Position numbers and translations under genes: made by a program
In this document: one piece after another, positions 17,284 to 24,489 of the stretch
Layout: each line of letters begins with the position of its first letter
Numbering within the stretch: position 1 is the first letter of the stretch
DNA from: UBA964 sp037444685
GTDB lineage: Bacteria > Pseudomonadota > Gammaproteobacteria > Steroidobacterales > Steroidobacteraceae
Assembly (NCBI GenBank): GCA_037444685.1
Contig: JBBILX010000001.1
Span: forward strand, 186,001-250,000
Reading direction: 5' to 3'
DNA: 64,000 nt
The notes under the pieces: model-generated
The model's database searches: none
The model's input: the letters and a program-made list of their open reading frames with translations, nothing else
What the model was told of the DNA's origin: nothing

Positions 17284-17738
17284 TGGGTCAGTTCCGCGCC
17301 AGCAAGAGCGCACGGCAGCAGCGCATCGAGTCCCAGCTGCAGCGCGTGGTCGCGGAGCTGGTCTCGCGCGAGGTTCGCGATCCCCGCGTCGGCAGCCTGA
17401 CGATCACGGGCGTCGACGTGGTGCCCGACATGAGTCTGGCGCGCGTCTACTTCGTGCCTTTCGGTGGTGCGCACACGGTCGAGGAAATCCGTGAGGGCCT
17501 CGCGCGGGCGGCGGGCTTCCTGCGCGGCGAGGTCGGTCGCCGTCTCGGATTGCGGCATGCGCCGAAGCTCGAATTCGAGTTCGACGATACGATCGAGCGC
17601 GGTGCCGCGCTGGACTCGCTGATTCGCGAGGCGGTGCGCGCAGACCGCGACCGGGCCGCGGTCCGCGGCGAGCCCGCCGGCGAGGACGTCGATGGGGCCC
17701 AGGGTCCCGCGTCGCCCGCAGGCCACCGGGACGACTGA
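17283..17738 (+). CDS. rbfA: 30S ribosome-binding factor A
   Basis: Cold-adaptation and 16S processing factor that binds the 30S subunit. 151 residues from ATG at 17283 (TGATG with infB). The KH-like fold is recognisable: RQQRIESQLQRVVAELVSRE, then DPRVGSLTITGVDVVPDMSLARVYF, and LRHAPKLEFEFDDTIERG. The last ~30 residues are a disordered Gly/Ala/Asp tail. Followed after six bases by truB. Confidence 0.96.
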   Translation: MGQFRASKSARQQRIESQLQRVVAELVSREVRDPRVGSLTITGVDVVPDMSLARVYFVPFGGAHTVEEIREGLARAAGFLRGEVGRRLGLRHAPKLEFEFDDTIERGAALDSLIREAVRADRDRAAVRGEPAGEDVDGAQGPASPAGHRDD

Positions 17739-17744
17739 GCGGCC

Positions 17745-18683
17745 ATGCGCGCGACGCCAGCGGCGGGCGGCATCATTCTGCTCGACAAGCCGCCGGGGCT
17801 CTCGTCCCATGCGGCCACGCAGCGGGTCAAGCGGCTGTTCGGCGCGTCCCGCGCGGGCCACGTCGGCAGTCTCGATCCGCTCGCGACCGGCATGCTGCCG
17901 ATCTGCCTCGGCGAGGCGACGAAGGTGGCAGGGCAGATCGTCGAGGGCGCGAAACACTACGCGTTCACGATCGCACTGGGCGCGCGCACCGAGACCGGCG
18001 ATATCGAGGGCAGGGTGGTCGAGCGGGCGGCGGTGCCAGAGTTGACCCAGGTCGGCGTCGAGGCGGTGCTGGCGGGATTTCTCGGTCGCGGCAGCCAGAT
18101 TCCGCCGATGTACTCTGCCCTGAAGGTCGGCGGTCAGCCCCTTTACCGGCTCGCCCGGCAGGGCCGCGATGTGCCCCGCGCGCCGCGGCCCATCGAGATT
18201 CACGCGCTGCAGGGTCGGCTGGTGGCAGCCGACCGGCTCGAGTGCGTCTTGCGCTGCGCCAAGGGACTCTACGTGCGCGTGCTCGCCGAGGACGTCGCGC
18301 GGGCGCTCGGGACCTGCGGACACGTCACCGCGCTGCGGCGGCTGCAGGTCGAGCCGTTCGATTCGACCGGCATGCGCACCCTCGAGTCGTGGGCCGCACT
18401 GCTGGCCTCCGGTTCAGCACTACCCATCCTGCCTCCAGACGCCGCACTCGGGCTCCTGCCCGCCGTGCGGCTCGGTGCCCAGGACGCCGATCGTATCCTT
18501 CTCGGGCAGGCGGTCCGCCAGCCGCTGCCTTCCGCTCCGGTCGTGCGCCTGTACGGTCCGGACGCCGAGTTCCTCGGGCTCGGCAGCGTCACCGACGTTG
18601 GCCTGGTCCGGCCGAAGCGGCTGTTCGTCAGCGCGGGCCGGGCCGCCGCGGATCGATCCGCGCCGATCCCTGACGACGCTTGA
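17745..18683 (+). CDS. truB: tRNA pseudouridine(55) synthase
   Basis: Makes pseudouridine 55 in the T-loop of tRNAs. 312 residues. The TruB active-site motif GHVGSLDPLATGMLPI contains the catalytic Asp44. KPPGLSSHAATQRVKR precedes it, and a PUA-like C-terminal part (GLGSVTDVGLVRPKRLF) ends the protein. Its stop codon lies inside the -35 box of the rpsO promoter. Confidence 0.97.
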   Translation: MRATPAAGGIILLDKPPGLSSHAATQRVKRLFGASRAGHVGSLDPLATGMLPICLGEATKVAGQIVEGAKHYAFTIALGARTETGDIEGRVVERAAVPELTQVGVEAVLAGFLGRGSQIPPMYSALKVGGQPLYRLARQGRDVPRAPRPIEIHALQGRLVAADRLECVLRCAKGLYVRVLAEDVARALGTCGHVTALRRLQVEPFDSTGMRTLESWAALLASGSALPILPPDAALGLLPAVRLGAQDADRILLGQAVRQPLPSAPVVRLYGPDAEFLGLGSVTDVGLVRPKRLFVSAGRAAADRSAPIPDDA

Positions 18684-18708
18684 GACGCCCCCGGGCTGCG
18701 AGTAGAAT
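18680..18708 (+). promoter_or_regulatory. Sigma70 promoter of rpsO
   Basis: TTGAGA at 18680-18685 and TAGAAT at 18703-18708 with a 17-base spacer, overlapping the truB stop. It gives rpsO (and possibly pnp by readthrough) transcription independent of the rimP promoter, as known for rpsO in E. coli. Confidence 0.75.
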
Positions 18709-18761
18709 GCGCGGCCTTCAATACGAGCGTAAACACTGATTTTGCGAAAGGATTTTTCCTG

Positions 18762-19031
18762 ATGTCTCTCGATCCTGCGAAGAAGAGCGGAATCGTTGCG
18801 CAGTTCCGCCGCGGCCCCAAGGACACCGGGTCGCCGGAAGTTCAGATCGCCCTTCTCTCCGAGCGCATCAACGGGCTCGGCCAGCATTTTTCGACGCACA
18901 CCTCCGATCACGCCTCGCGTCGCGGTCTCGTCAAGATGGTCAACCAGCGTCGCAAGCTGCTCGATTATCTGAAGTCGAAGCAGCCGGCCAAGTATCAGGA
19001 AGTGGTCGAGCGGCTCGGTCTGCGCCGCTGA
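18762..19031 (+). CDS. rpsO: 30S ribosomal protein S15
   Basis: Primary 16S rRNA-binding protein. 89 residues, the standard length; the core GPKDTGSPEVQIALLSERIN and the conserved LVKMVNQRRKLLDYLK helix are intact. The Shine-Dalgarno AAAGGA at 18747-18752 sits in a small inverted repeat (AGGA-TTTT-TCCT), so the binding site could be masked in the mRNA; S15 autoregulates its translation in E. coli by a different pseudoknot. Followed by a terminator-like hairpin and pnp. Confidence 0.98.
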   Translation: MSLDPAKKSGIVAQFRRGPKDTGSPEVQIALLSERINGLGQHFSTHTSDHASRRGLVKMVNQRRKLLDYLKSKQPAKYQEVVERLGLRR

Positions 19032-19044
19032 CCGACATGTCGCC

Positions 19045-19085
19045 AGAAGGCCGCGCCACCCAGAGCGCGGCCTTCTCGCTTTTTC
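19045..19085 (+). terminator. Intrinsic terminator / processing hairpin between rpsO and pnp
   Basis: Perfect 11-base-pair stem: AGAAGGCCGCG (19045-19055) with CGCGGCCTTCT (19066-19076), ten-base loop, then CGCTTTTT. It lies in the same place as the t1 terminator and the RNase III-cleaved pnp leader of E. coli, so partial termination plus autoregulation of pnp is likely by analogy. Confidence 0.82.
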
Positions 19086-19105
19086 ACGGGATCGAGGTAG
19101 GTAGC

Positions 19106-21196
19106 GTGAGCTCCATCAAGCGAAGTTTTCAGTTCGGTGCCCAGACGGTGACGCTCGAGACGGGCGAGGTCGCCCGCCAGGCCGAGGCCTCCGTCGTCGC
19201 CTCCATGGGTGACACTGTCGTGCTCTGTACGGTGTGCGCAAAGAAAACGCCGACCCCGGGTCGCGATTTCTTTCCGCTGACGGTCAACTACGTCGAGAAG
19301 ACCTATGCCGCGGGGCGCATCCCCGGTGGCTTCTTCAAGCGCGAAGGCCGGCCGACGGAGAAGGAGACGCTGACCTCGCGCCTGATCGACCGGCCGATCC
19401 GGCCCCTGTTTCCGGATGGTTTTTACAACGACGTCCAGGTCATCGCGACCGTGATCTCGCTCGATCCGGACATCGACGCCGACATCCCGGCGATGCTCGG
19501 GAGTTCAGCCGCCCTCGCGCTCTCGGGCGTCCCGTTCAAAGGGCCGATCGGCGCCGCGCGCGTCGGCTACAAGGACGGCAAGTACCTGCTGAACCCCGGA
19601 GCCAAGGAGCTCTCGACCTCGCAGCTGCATCTCGTCGTTGCTGGCACCAAGGATGCCGTGCTGATGGTCGAGTCGGAGGCCTTTGAGCTCAGCGAAGAGG
19701 TCATGCTCGGCTCCGTCGTGTTCGGCCACGAGCAGATGCAGGTCGCCATCGACGCGATCAACTCGATGGTGCGGGAGGCGGGCAAGCCGCGCTGGGACTG
19801 GCAGCCGGACGCGGCAAACGCCGAAGCGGAGAAGGCGGTCGCCGCCGAGGCCGAGGCCGCGCTGAGCGAGGCGTACCGGATCACTGAGAAGCAGGCCCGA
19901 CAGGAGCGCGTCGGCGCGATCAAGAAGGCGGTCATCGAGAAACTGGCGGGCGGCGAGTCACCGGGCTTCGATGCCGAACTGATCGACAATGAACTGTTCA
20001 AGCTCGAGAGCCGCATCGTTCGCGAGCGGATCCTCAAGGGCGAGCCGCGCATCGATGGCCGTGACGCCACTACGGTACGCCCGATCACGATCAAGGTCGG
20101 GGTGCTGCCACGCACGCACGGGTCGGCGCTGTTCACGCGCGGCGAGACGCAGGCGCTCGTCGTGACGACCCTCGGCACCGGTCGCGACGCACAGATCATC
20201 GATGCGCTCGAGGGCGAACGTCGCGAACCTTTCATGCTACACTACAACTTCCCGCCTTTCTGCGTCGGTGAGACCGGCCTGATGACCGGGCCGAAGCGGC
20301 GCGAGATCGGCCACGGCAATCTCGCGCGCCGCGGCGTGATGGCGGTGATGCCTGACATGGCGAAGTTCCCCTATGTCGTGCGCGTCGTGTCGGAGATCCT
20401 CGAGTCGAACGGCTCGTCGTCCATGGCCACCGTATGCGGCACCTCGCTGTCGTTGATGGACGCTGGGGTTCCGATCAAGGCGCCGGTCGCCGGCGTCGCG
20501 ATGGGCCTCGTGCTCGACGGCAGCCGCTACAAGGTCATCACTGACATCCTCGGCGACGAGGATCACCTCGGCGACATGGATTTCAAGGTCGCCGGCACCA
20601 AGGACGGCATCACTGCACTGCAGATGGACATCAAGGTCGAGGGCATCACGCCGGAGATCATGAAGGTGGCTTTGGCCCAGGCGAGGCAAGGCCGGCTGCA
20701 CATCCTCGACGAGATGAACAAGGTCATCTCGCGGCCGCGCGAGAAGATGTCGGAGTGGGCGCCCACCATCATCACGCTGAAGATCGATCCCGAGAAGATC
20801 CGCGACGTCATCGGCAAGGGCGGGGCGGTCATCCGCCAGATCACCGAGGAGACCGGCACGACCATCGACATCGAGAACGACGGCACGGTCAAGATTGCGT
20901 CGGTCAACGGCGCCGCCGGTCGCGAAGCCAAGGCGCGTATCGAGCTGATCACCGCCGACGTCGAGGTGGGTCGTGTCTACGAGGGCAAGGTCGCGCGACT
21001 GATGGACTTCGGCGCCTTTGTCACGATCCTGCCGGGACGCGATGGCCTCGTGCATATTTCGCAGATCTCCAACGAACGCGTGGAGCGCGTCTCCGACAAG
21101 CTCAAGGAAGGCGACACGGTTCGCGTCAAGGTACTCGAGGTCGATCGCCAGGGGCGCGTGCGCCTGTCCATCAAGGACGTGGACAACGGACGCTGA
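19106..21196 (+). CDS. pnp: Polyribonucleotide nucleotidyltransferase (PNPase)
   Basis: Phosphorolytic 3'-5' exoribonuclease, trimeric degradosome enzyme. 696 residues from GTG at 19106, which has GAGG eight bases upstream and matches the family N-terminus (SSIKRSFQFGAQTVTLETGE); an in-frame ATG at 19037 is rejected because it precedes the terminator hairpin. Two RNase PH domains, the second carrying GTKDGITALQMDIK, are followed by a KH domain (DVIGKGGAVIRQITEETG) and a C-terminal S1 domain (YEGKVARLMDFGAFVTILPG). Confidence 0.97.
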   Translation: MSSIKRSFQFGAQTVTLETGEVARQAEASVVASMGDTVVLCTVCAKKTPTPGRDFFPLTVNYVEKTYAAGRIPGGFFKREGRPTEKETLTSRLIDRPIRPLFPDGFYNDVQVIATVISLDPDIDADIPAMLGSSAALALSGVPFKGPIGAARVGYKDGKYLLNPGAKELSTSQLHLVVAGTKDAVLMVESEAFELSEEVMLGSVVFGHEQMQVAIDAINSMVREAGKPRWDWQPDAANAEAEKAVAAEAEAALSEAYRITEKQARQERVGAIKKAVIEKLAGGESPGFDAELIDNELFKLESRIVRERILKGEPRIDGRDATTVRPITIKVGVLPRTHGSALFTRGETQALVVTTLGTGRDAQIIDALEGERREPFMLHYNFPPFCVGETGLMTGPKRREIGHGNLARRGVMAVMPDMAKFPYVVRVVSEILESNGSSSMATVCGTSLSLMDAGVPIKAPVAGVAMGLVLDGSRYKVITDILGDEDHLGDMDFKVAGTKDGITALQMDIKVEGITPEIMKVALAQARQGRLHILDEMNKVISRPREKMSEWAPTIITLKIDPEKIRDVIGKGGAVIRQITEETGTTIDIENDGTVKIASVNGAAGREAKARIELITADVEVGRVYEGKVARLMDFGAFVTILPGRDGLVHISQISNERVERVSDKLKEGDTVRVKVLEVDRQGRVRLSIKDVDNGR

Positions 21197-21245
21197 GCCG
21201 CGAGGACTCGCTGACTGGCTGCCCGCAAGGTTGAAAGGAACGGGT

Positions 21246-21265
21246 GCCCGGCAATCGCGCCGGGC
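21246..21265. repeat. GC hairpin between convergent pnp and phaR
   Basis: Perfect inverted repeat GCCCGGC (21246-21252) and GCCGGGC (21259-21265) with a six-base loop in the 100-base convergent gap. No T-tract follows on either strand, so a role in ending either transcript is only suggestive. Confidence 0.35.
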
Positions 21266-21296
21266 GCCTGCGATCCTCGCGCGCCCGGGCGTGTCG

Positions 21297-21806
21297 CTAC
21301 TCCTCCGGTCGTGACCGCTTGTCGCCGGCCGGCGGCTCGCCGCCGAGCTGCACGCCAGTGACCTTGACGATCGTGCGGAAGATCTCGTCCTGCACCGCAC
21401 GCCAGCGCTGGTAGTTCTTCTGCGCGACCTCGGCAACCGCTTCGACCGGGTCCACGCCCACCACGGTCTTGACGCGATCGCGTATCTCGCGTTGCTGGGC
21501 AGTGAACAGCTTGAGACTCTGCTCGAGGTAGCTGCCGATCAGACCCTGCATGACCCCGCCGTAGGACCGGATGACCTGGGTCAGGAAGTCGCGGCTCAGC
21601 ACTGGCTCAGCGGCTTCCTCCTGCTCGGCAATGACTTGCAGCAGGATGCTGCGCGTGATGTCCTGGCCCGAGCGCTTGTCGACGACGACGAAATCGACGC
21701 GGTCGAGCACCAGCCTGCGGACATCTGCGAGCGTGATGTAGCGGCTTTCCACCGTGTCGTAGAGCCGACGGTTCGGATACTTCTTGATGACCCTGGGTTC
21801 GCTCAT
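21297..21806 (-). CDS. phaR: Polyhydroxyalkanoate synthesis repressor PhaR
   Basis: DNA- and PHA-binding regulator of granule-associated genes. 169 residues from ATG at 21806, preceded by GGGAG; an upstream in-frame ATG at 21860 would add 18 residues outside the family. The N-terminal PHB/PHA accumulation regulator domain (VIKKYPNRRLYDTVESRYIT, then DFVVVDKRSGQDITRSILLQ) is very clear, followed by the helical accumulation domain. No phasin or PHA synthase gene lies in the window, so its targets are elsewhere. Convergent with pnp. Confidence 0.92.
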   Translation of the reverse strand: MSEPRVIKKYPNRRLYDTVESRYITLADVRRLVLDRVDFVVVDKRSGQDITRSILLQVIAEQEEAAEPVLSRDFLTQVIRSYGGVMQGLIGSYLEQSLKLFTAQQREIRDRVKTVVGVDPVEAVAEVAQKNYQRWRAVQDEIFRTIVKVTGVQLGGEPPAGDKRSRPEE

Positions 21807-21887
21807 CGCTCGCTCCCGAGGAGTCTGTCCGGATCGCAAGCCTAGTACAGACGGGGGCATCCCCCCAAGAAACGGAATTCGCGCGGC

Positions 21888-22811
21888 TCAGCCGCCGAGT
21901 CGCACCTCACGCAATCCTCGCAGCCGCACCGGATCCCAGTGCTCGATGGCCCAGGACCAGAAGCGCGCGACCGGCCAGTCTTGATGATCGGGTGGCGGCG
22001 TGTGTCGCAGAAGTGTCATGGCCGCGCCCAGGGCTGCTGCGGGCTTGAGACCGGCGACGGGCAGGCTGCGGCGCGATTTGCCGAGCTTGCTCCCGTCGGG
22101 CTCCACGATCAGCGGCAGATGCGCATATTGCGGCGTCGGCAGCCCGAGCACCTGCTGCAGACCGAGTTGCCAGGGCGTGCTGCCAAGCAGGTCGGCGCCG
22201 CGTACGACGTCGGTCACACCGAGCGCCGCATCGTCGACGACCACGGCGAGCTGATAGGCGATCAGGCCATCGCGACGCCGCACGACGACATCGCGGTAGC
22301 AGGCTGGCTCGGCCTGCTGGAGACCCTGGAGGCGGTCGGACCAGCGTAGGGCCCTGCCATCTTCCGGCATGCGGAAGCGCAGCGCATTACCGTCGCGGGG
22401 TAGACGTCGGGAACGGCAGTCGGCGACGCAACAGCCATCGTCGGCTCCAGCGGCAGCGATCGTCCGGCGCGTGCAGGCACAGGCGAACAGGTGTCCGGCT
22501 CGGTCGAGGGCTGCGAGGGCGCGGTCGTGCGCCTCGCGGTGGCGGCTCTGCAGTTCGATCTCGCCGTCCCAGACGAAGCCAAGGCGCCGCAGCATCTCGA
22601 CGATACGCTCGGCAGCGCCTGGCACGTTTCGCAGCGCATCAATGTCCTCGATCCGCAACCGCCAGAGACCGCCCTGTCGACGCGCTTCCAGATGACTGCC
22701 GATCGCGGCGACCAGCGAGCCGATGTGGAGGTCTCCGGTCGGCGAGGGAGCGAAGCGCCCGATGTAACGAGCGAGCGATGCCCGACCGCTGCCCGCTGCG
22801 CCGGTCGACAT
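21888..22811 (-). CDS. gluQ: Glutamyl-Q tRNA(Asp) synthetase
   Basis: Truncated GluRS paralogue that attaches glutamate to queuosine in tRNA-Asp. 307 residues, catalytic domain only, without anticodon-binding domain. The HIGH-type motif reads FAPSPTGDLHIGSL and the KMSKS-type motif KLGKS. Cysteines of the zinc site are present (FACACTRR... GCCVADC). Directly downstream of dksA, the usual gammaproteobacterial arrangement; queF in the same cluster makes the queuosine precursor preQ1, so the pathway context agrees. Confidence 0.95.
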   Translation of the reverse strand: MSTGAAGSGRASLARYIGRFAPSPTGDLHIGSLVAAIGSHLEARRQGGLWRLRIEDIDALRNVPGAAERIVEMLRRLGFVWDGEIELQSRHREAHDRALAALDRAGHLFACACTRRTIAAAGADDGCCVADCRSRRLPRDGNALRFRMPEDGRALRWSDRLQGLQQAEPACYRDVVVRRRDGLIAYQLAVVVDDAALGVTDVVRGADLLGSTPWQLGLQQVLGLPTPQYAHLPLIVEPDGSKLGKSRRSLPVAGLKPAAALGAAMTLLRHTPPPDHQDWPVARFWSWAIEHWDPVRLRGLREVRLGG

Positions 22812-22836
22812 CGCGGGGGCCGTGCCCCCACCGTGC

Positions 22837-23766
22837 TCAGCGATAGCGGTCGTCGCGCTCGCCGTACTGCCGCTCGCGGCGCTCGCGGCGCTCCTGTGCC
22901 TCGATCGAGAGCGTGGCCACTGGTCGGGCCTCGAGGCGCTTGATACCGATTTCCTCGCCCGTTTCGAGGCAGTAGCCGTAGGTGCCGTCTTCGATGCGCT
23001 TGAGCGCCTCGTCGATCTTGCGGATCAGCTTGCGCTCGCGGTCGCGGGTACGCAGCTCGAGGCTGAACTCCTCTTCCTGCGTGGCGCGATCGTTCGGGTC
23101 GGGGAAGTTCGCGGCCTCGTCCTTCATGTGAGTGACCGTGCGGTCGACCTCCTCCATGAGGTCACGCTTCCAGTTGAGCAGGATCTGCCGGAAGTGCTCG
23201 AGCTGCTCCCGGTTCATGTATTGCTCGCCGCGTTTGGCGATGTAAGGTTTGACGTTGCGCGGCCCGGCCAGCAGGCTCGAACCTTCGTCGGTGTCCTCCG
23301 CGTCGGTTTGCGCTTCGGCAGCGCTCGGTGGCAGCGTGCCGCGCGAGACGGCCGTGGCAACCACGGGTGTCCCGCGGACCGCAGAGGGTGCGGGCGGCGA
23401 TGCGGCCTGGGGTGAGTCGACCGCCACTGGCGTCGGTCGTGCGGGCACTTCGGTGGCCGGCAGACGTCCGACGGGTTTGTCAGCCAACCGCTTCTCGGCG
23501 ACGGCGCTCTTCTGCTTGACGGTCTCGGCGGTCCTCGATTTCGTCGAAGCGCCGTGGCGTCGCCGGCGAGCCGCGACGGCGGCCTGGCTCGCGTGGCTGG
23601 ACGGCTTGCTCGGTTTGGACGGCTTGCCGGCTCTCGTCGGTCGGGCCGGCGCCGCCGTCCTGGCGGGTCGCGCGGGCGACGCGCCCTTGCGAGCCTTCGT
23701 CGGTGCACCCTTTGCGCCCGAGATCCTCGTGGACTTGTTCTTGGCAGCCGGTTTCTTGCTAGGCAT
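22837..23766 (-). CDS. dksA: RNA polymerase-binding factor DksA with long basic N-terminal tail and no intact zinc finger
   Basis: Secondary-channel regulator of RNA polymerase that acts with ppGpp. 309 residues from ATG at 23766 (AGGAGG six bases upstream). Residues ~163-309 match E. coli DksA closely, including the coiled-coil tip FPDPNDR with the two functional aspartates (223, 226) and EEEFSLELRTRDRERKLI. Residues 1-162 are an added low-complexity Lys/Ala/Pro/Arg/Ser tail resembling histone H1. The zinc finger reads CLETG...TLSIEA: only Cys266 remains of the four cysteines (the others are Thr, Ser, Ala), so it should not bind zinc in the normal way. Long tails also occur in Xanthomonas-type DksA. 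Confidence 0.93.
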   Translation of the reverse strand: MPSKKPAAKNKSTRISGAKGAPTKARKGASPARPARTAAPARPTRAGKPSKPSKPSSHASQAAVAARRRRHGASTKSRTAETVKQKSAVAEKRLADKPVGRLPATEVPARPTPVAVDSPQAASPPAPSAVRGTPVVATAVSRGTLPPSAAEAQTDAEDTDEGSSLLAGPRNVKPYIAKRGEQYMNREQLEHFRQILLNWKRDLMEEVDRTVTHMKDEAANFPDPNDRATQEEEFSLELRTRDRERKLIRKIDEALKRIEDGTYGYCLETGEEIGIKRLEARPVATLSIEAQERRERRERQYGERDDRYR

Positions 23767-23792
23767 CCATCGCCTCCTGGGGATCGACTCCC

Positions 23793-23811
23793 CCCGCGTC
23801 CGACACGCGGG
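23793..23811 (-). repeat. Hairpin in the dksA 5' untranslated region
   Basis: Inverted repeat CCCGCGT (23793-23799) and ACGCGGG (23805-23811), loop of five, located between the dksA -10 box and its Shine-Dalgarno sequence. It may stabilise the leader; no ligand or regulatory partner is indicated. Confidence 0.4.
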
Positions 23812-23818
23812 ACGCGCG

Positions 23819-23846
23819 ATTATACCGGCCGACCCCGACCTGTACA
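23819..23846 (-). promoter_or_regulatory. Sigma70 promoter of dksA-gluQ
   Basis: On the minus strand TGTACA (23841-23846) and a perfect TATAAT (23819-23824) are separated by 16 bases. Transcription would start near 23812, about 45 bases before the dksA ATG. Confidence 0.75.
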
Positions 23847-23924
23847 GACTGGGCGCCACAGGGGCCCGGACAGGTCAGAATCCCCGCGAAATCAACTGGT
23901 TTGCTAGTCGGCGGGCCGCTCTCA

Positions 23925-24314
23925 TCAGGGCAGCACGACGGCCGTCGGGGGACGCCAGCCGCTCTGGATGCGCTCGGCGACGATGGTCGTGTGGATGCCG
24001 CCGCGGACATTGAACCTGGCGGTCAGGCGCAGGAAGCGCGGCGAGGTGGCGGCTGCGAGGTGGTCGGCAATCTCGTTGGTCACGGCCTCGTGGAATGCTC
24101 CACGGTCGCGGAAGGACCAGATGTATTGCTTCAGCGACTTGAGCTCGACGCATCGGTGATCGGGCACGTACTCGAGTTCGAGTGTGGCGAAGTCCGGCTG
24201 ACCAGTTTTCGGGCACAGGCAGGTGAACTCCGGAATCGTTATCCGGATCGTGTAGTCGATCTGCGGCTGAGGATTCGGAAAAGTCTCAACGCTGGTGGTG
24301 GGTTGTAACGGCAT
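23925..24314 (-). CDS. queF: NADPH-dependent 7-cyano-7-deazaguanine (preQ0) reductase, short type
   Basis: Reduces preQ0 to preQ1 in queuosine biosynthesis. 129 residues, the unimodular (Bacillus-type) QueF rather than the ~280-residue E. coli form. The active-site motif EFTCLCPKTGQPDFA contains the thioimide-forming Cys34 and Asp41; the NADPH motif ELKSLKQY and C-terminal RFNVRGGI are present. About 160 bases separate it from dksA, which has its own promoter. Confidence 0.95.
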   Translation of the reverse strand: MPLQPTTSVETFPNPQPQIDYTIRITIPEFTCLCPKTGQPDFATLELEYVPDHRCVELKSLKQYIWSFRDRGAFHEAVTNEIADHLAAATSPRFLRLTARFNVRGGIHTTIVAERIQSGWRPPTAVVLP

Positions 24315-24354
24315 CTTGGTGACAGACGGAAAGTGGGGGGGTGGCGGCTTTTGA

Positions 24355-24373
24355 GGCCGCGCTACGCGCGGCC
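24355..24373 (-). repeat. GC-rich hairpin in the queF leader
   Basis: Perfect inverted repeat GGCCGCGC (24355-24362) and GCGCGGCC (24366-24373) with a 3-base loop, in the ~175-base divergent gap between queF and smc. A short AT-rich patch at 24389-24405 (GATTAAACTACACTAAC) is the likeliest site of the divergent promoters, but no clean -35/-10 pair could be fixed. Confidence 0.4.
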
Positions 24374-24489
24374 GTCACCGGCCCGTCAGATTAAACTACA
24401 CTAACACGCTTCGCCGGCCGCCCCGACGCGGGCCGGTGCGCCCCGACAGCCGGGTCGCCACACATAACCTTTGGGGGAGCCATCGTTCC

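Noticed and set aside
23300..23766. Low-complexity stretch in dksA considered as a separate gene or frameshift
   Set aside because: The frame is continuous with the DksA domain, has the best Shine-Dalgarno at its start and a promoter upstream; no other frame explains it.
24315..24489. preQ1 riboswitch upstream of queF
   Set aside because: No conserved preQ1 aptamer features were recognised; only a simple GC hairpin is seen.
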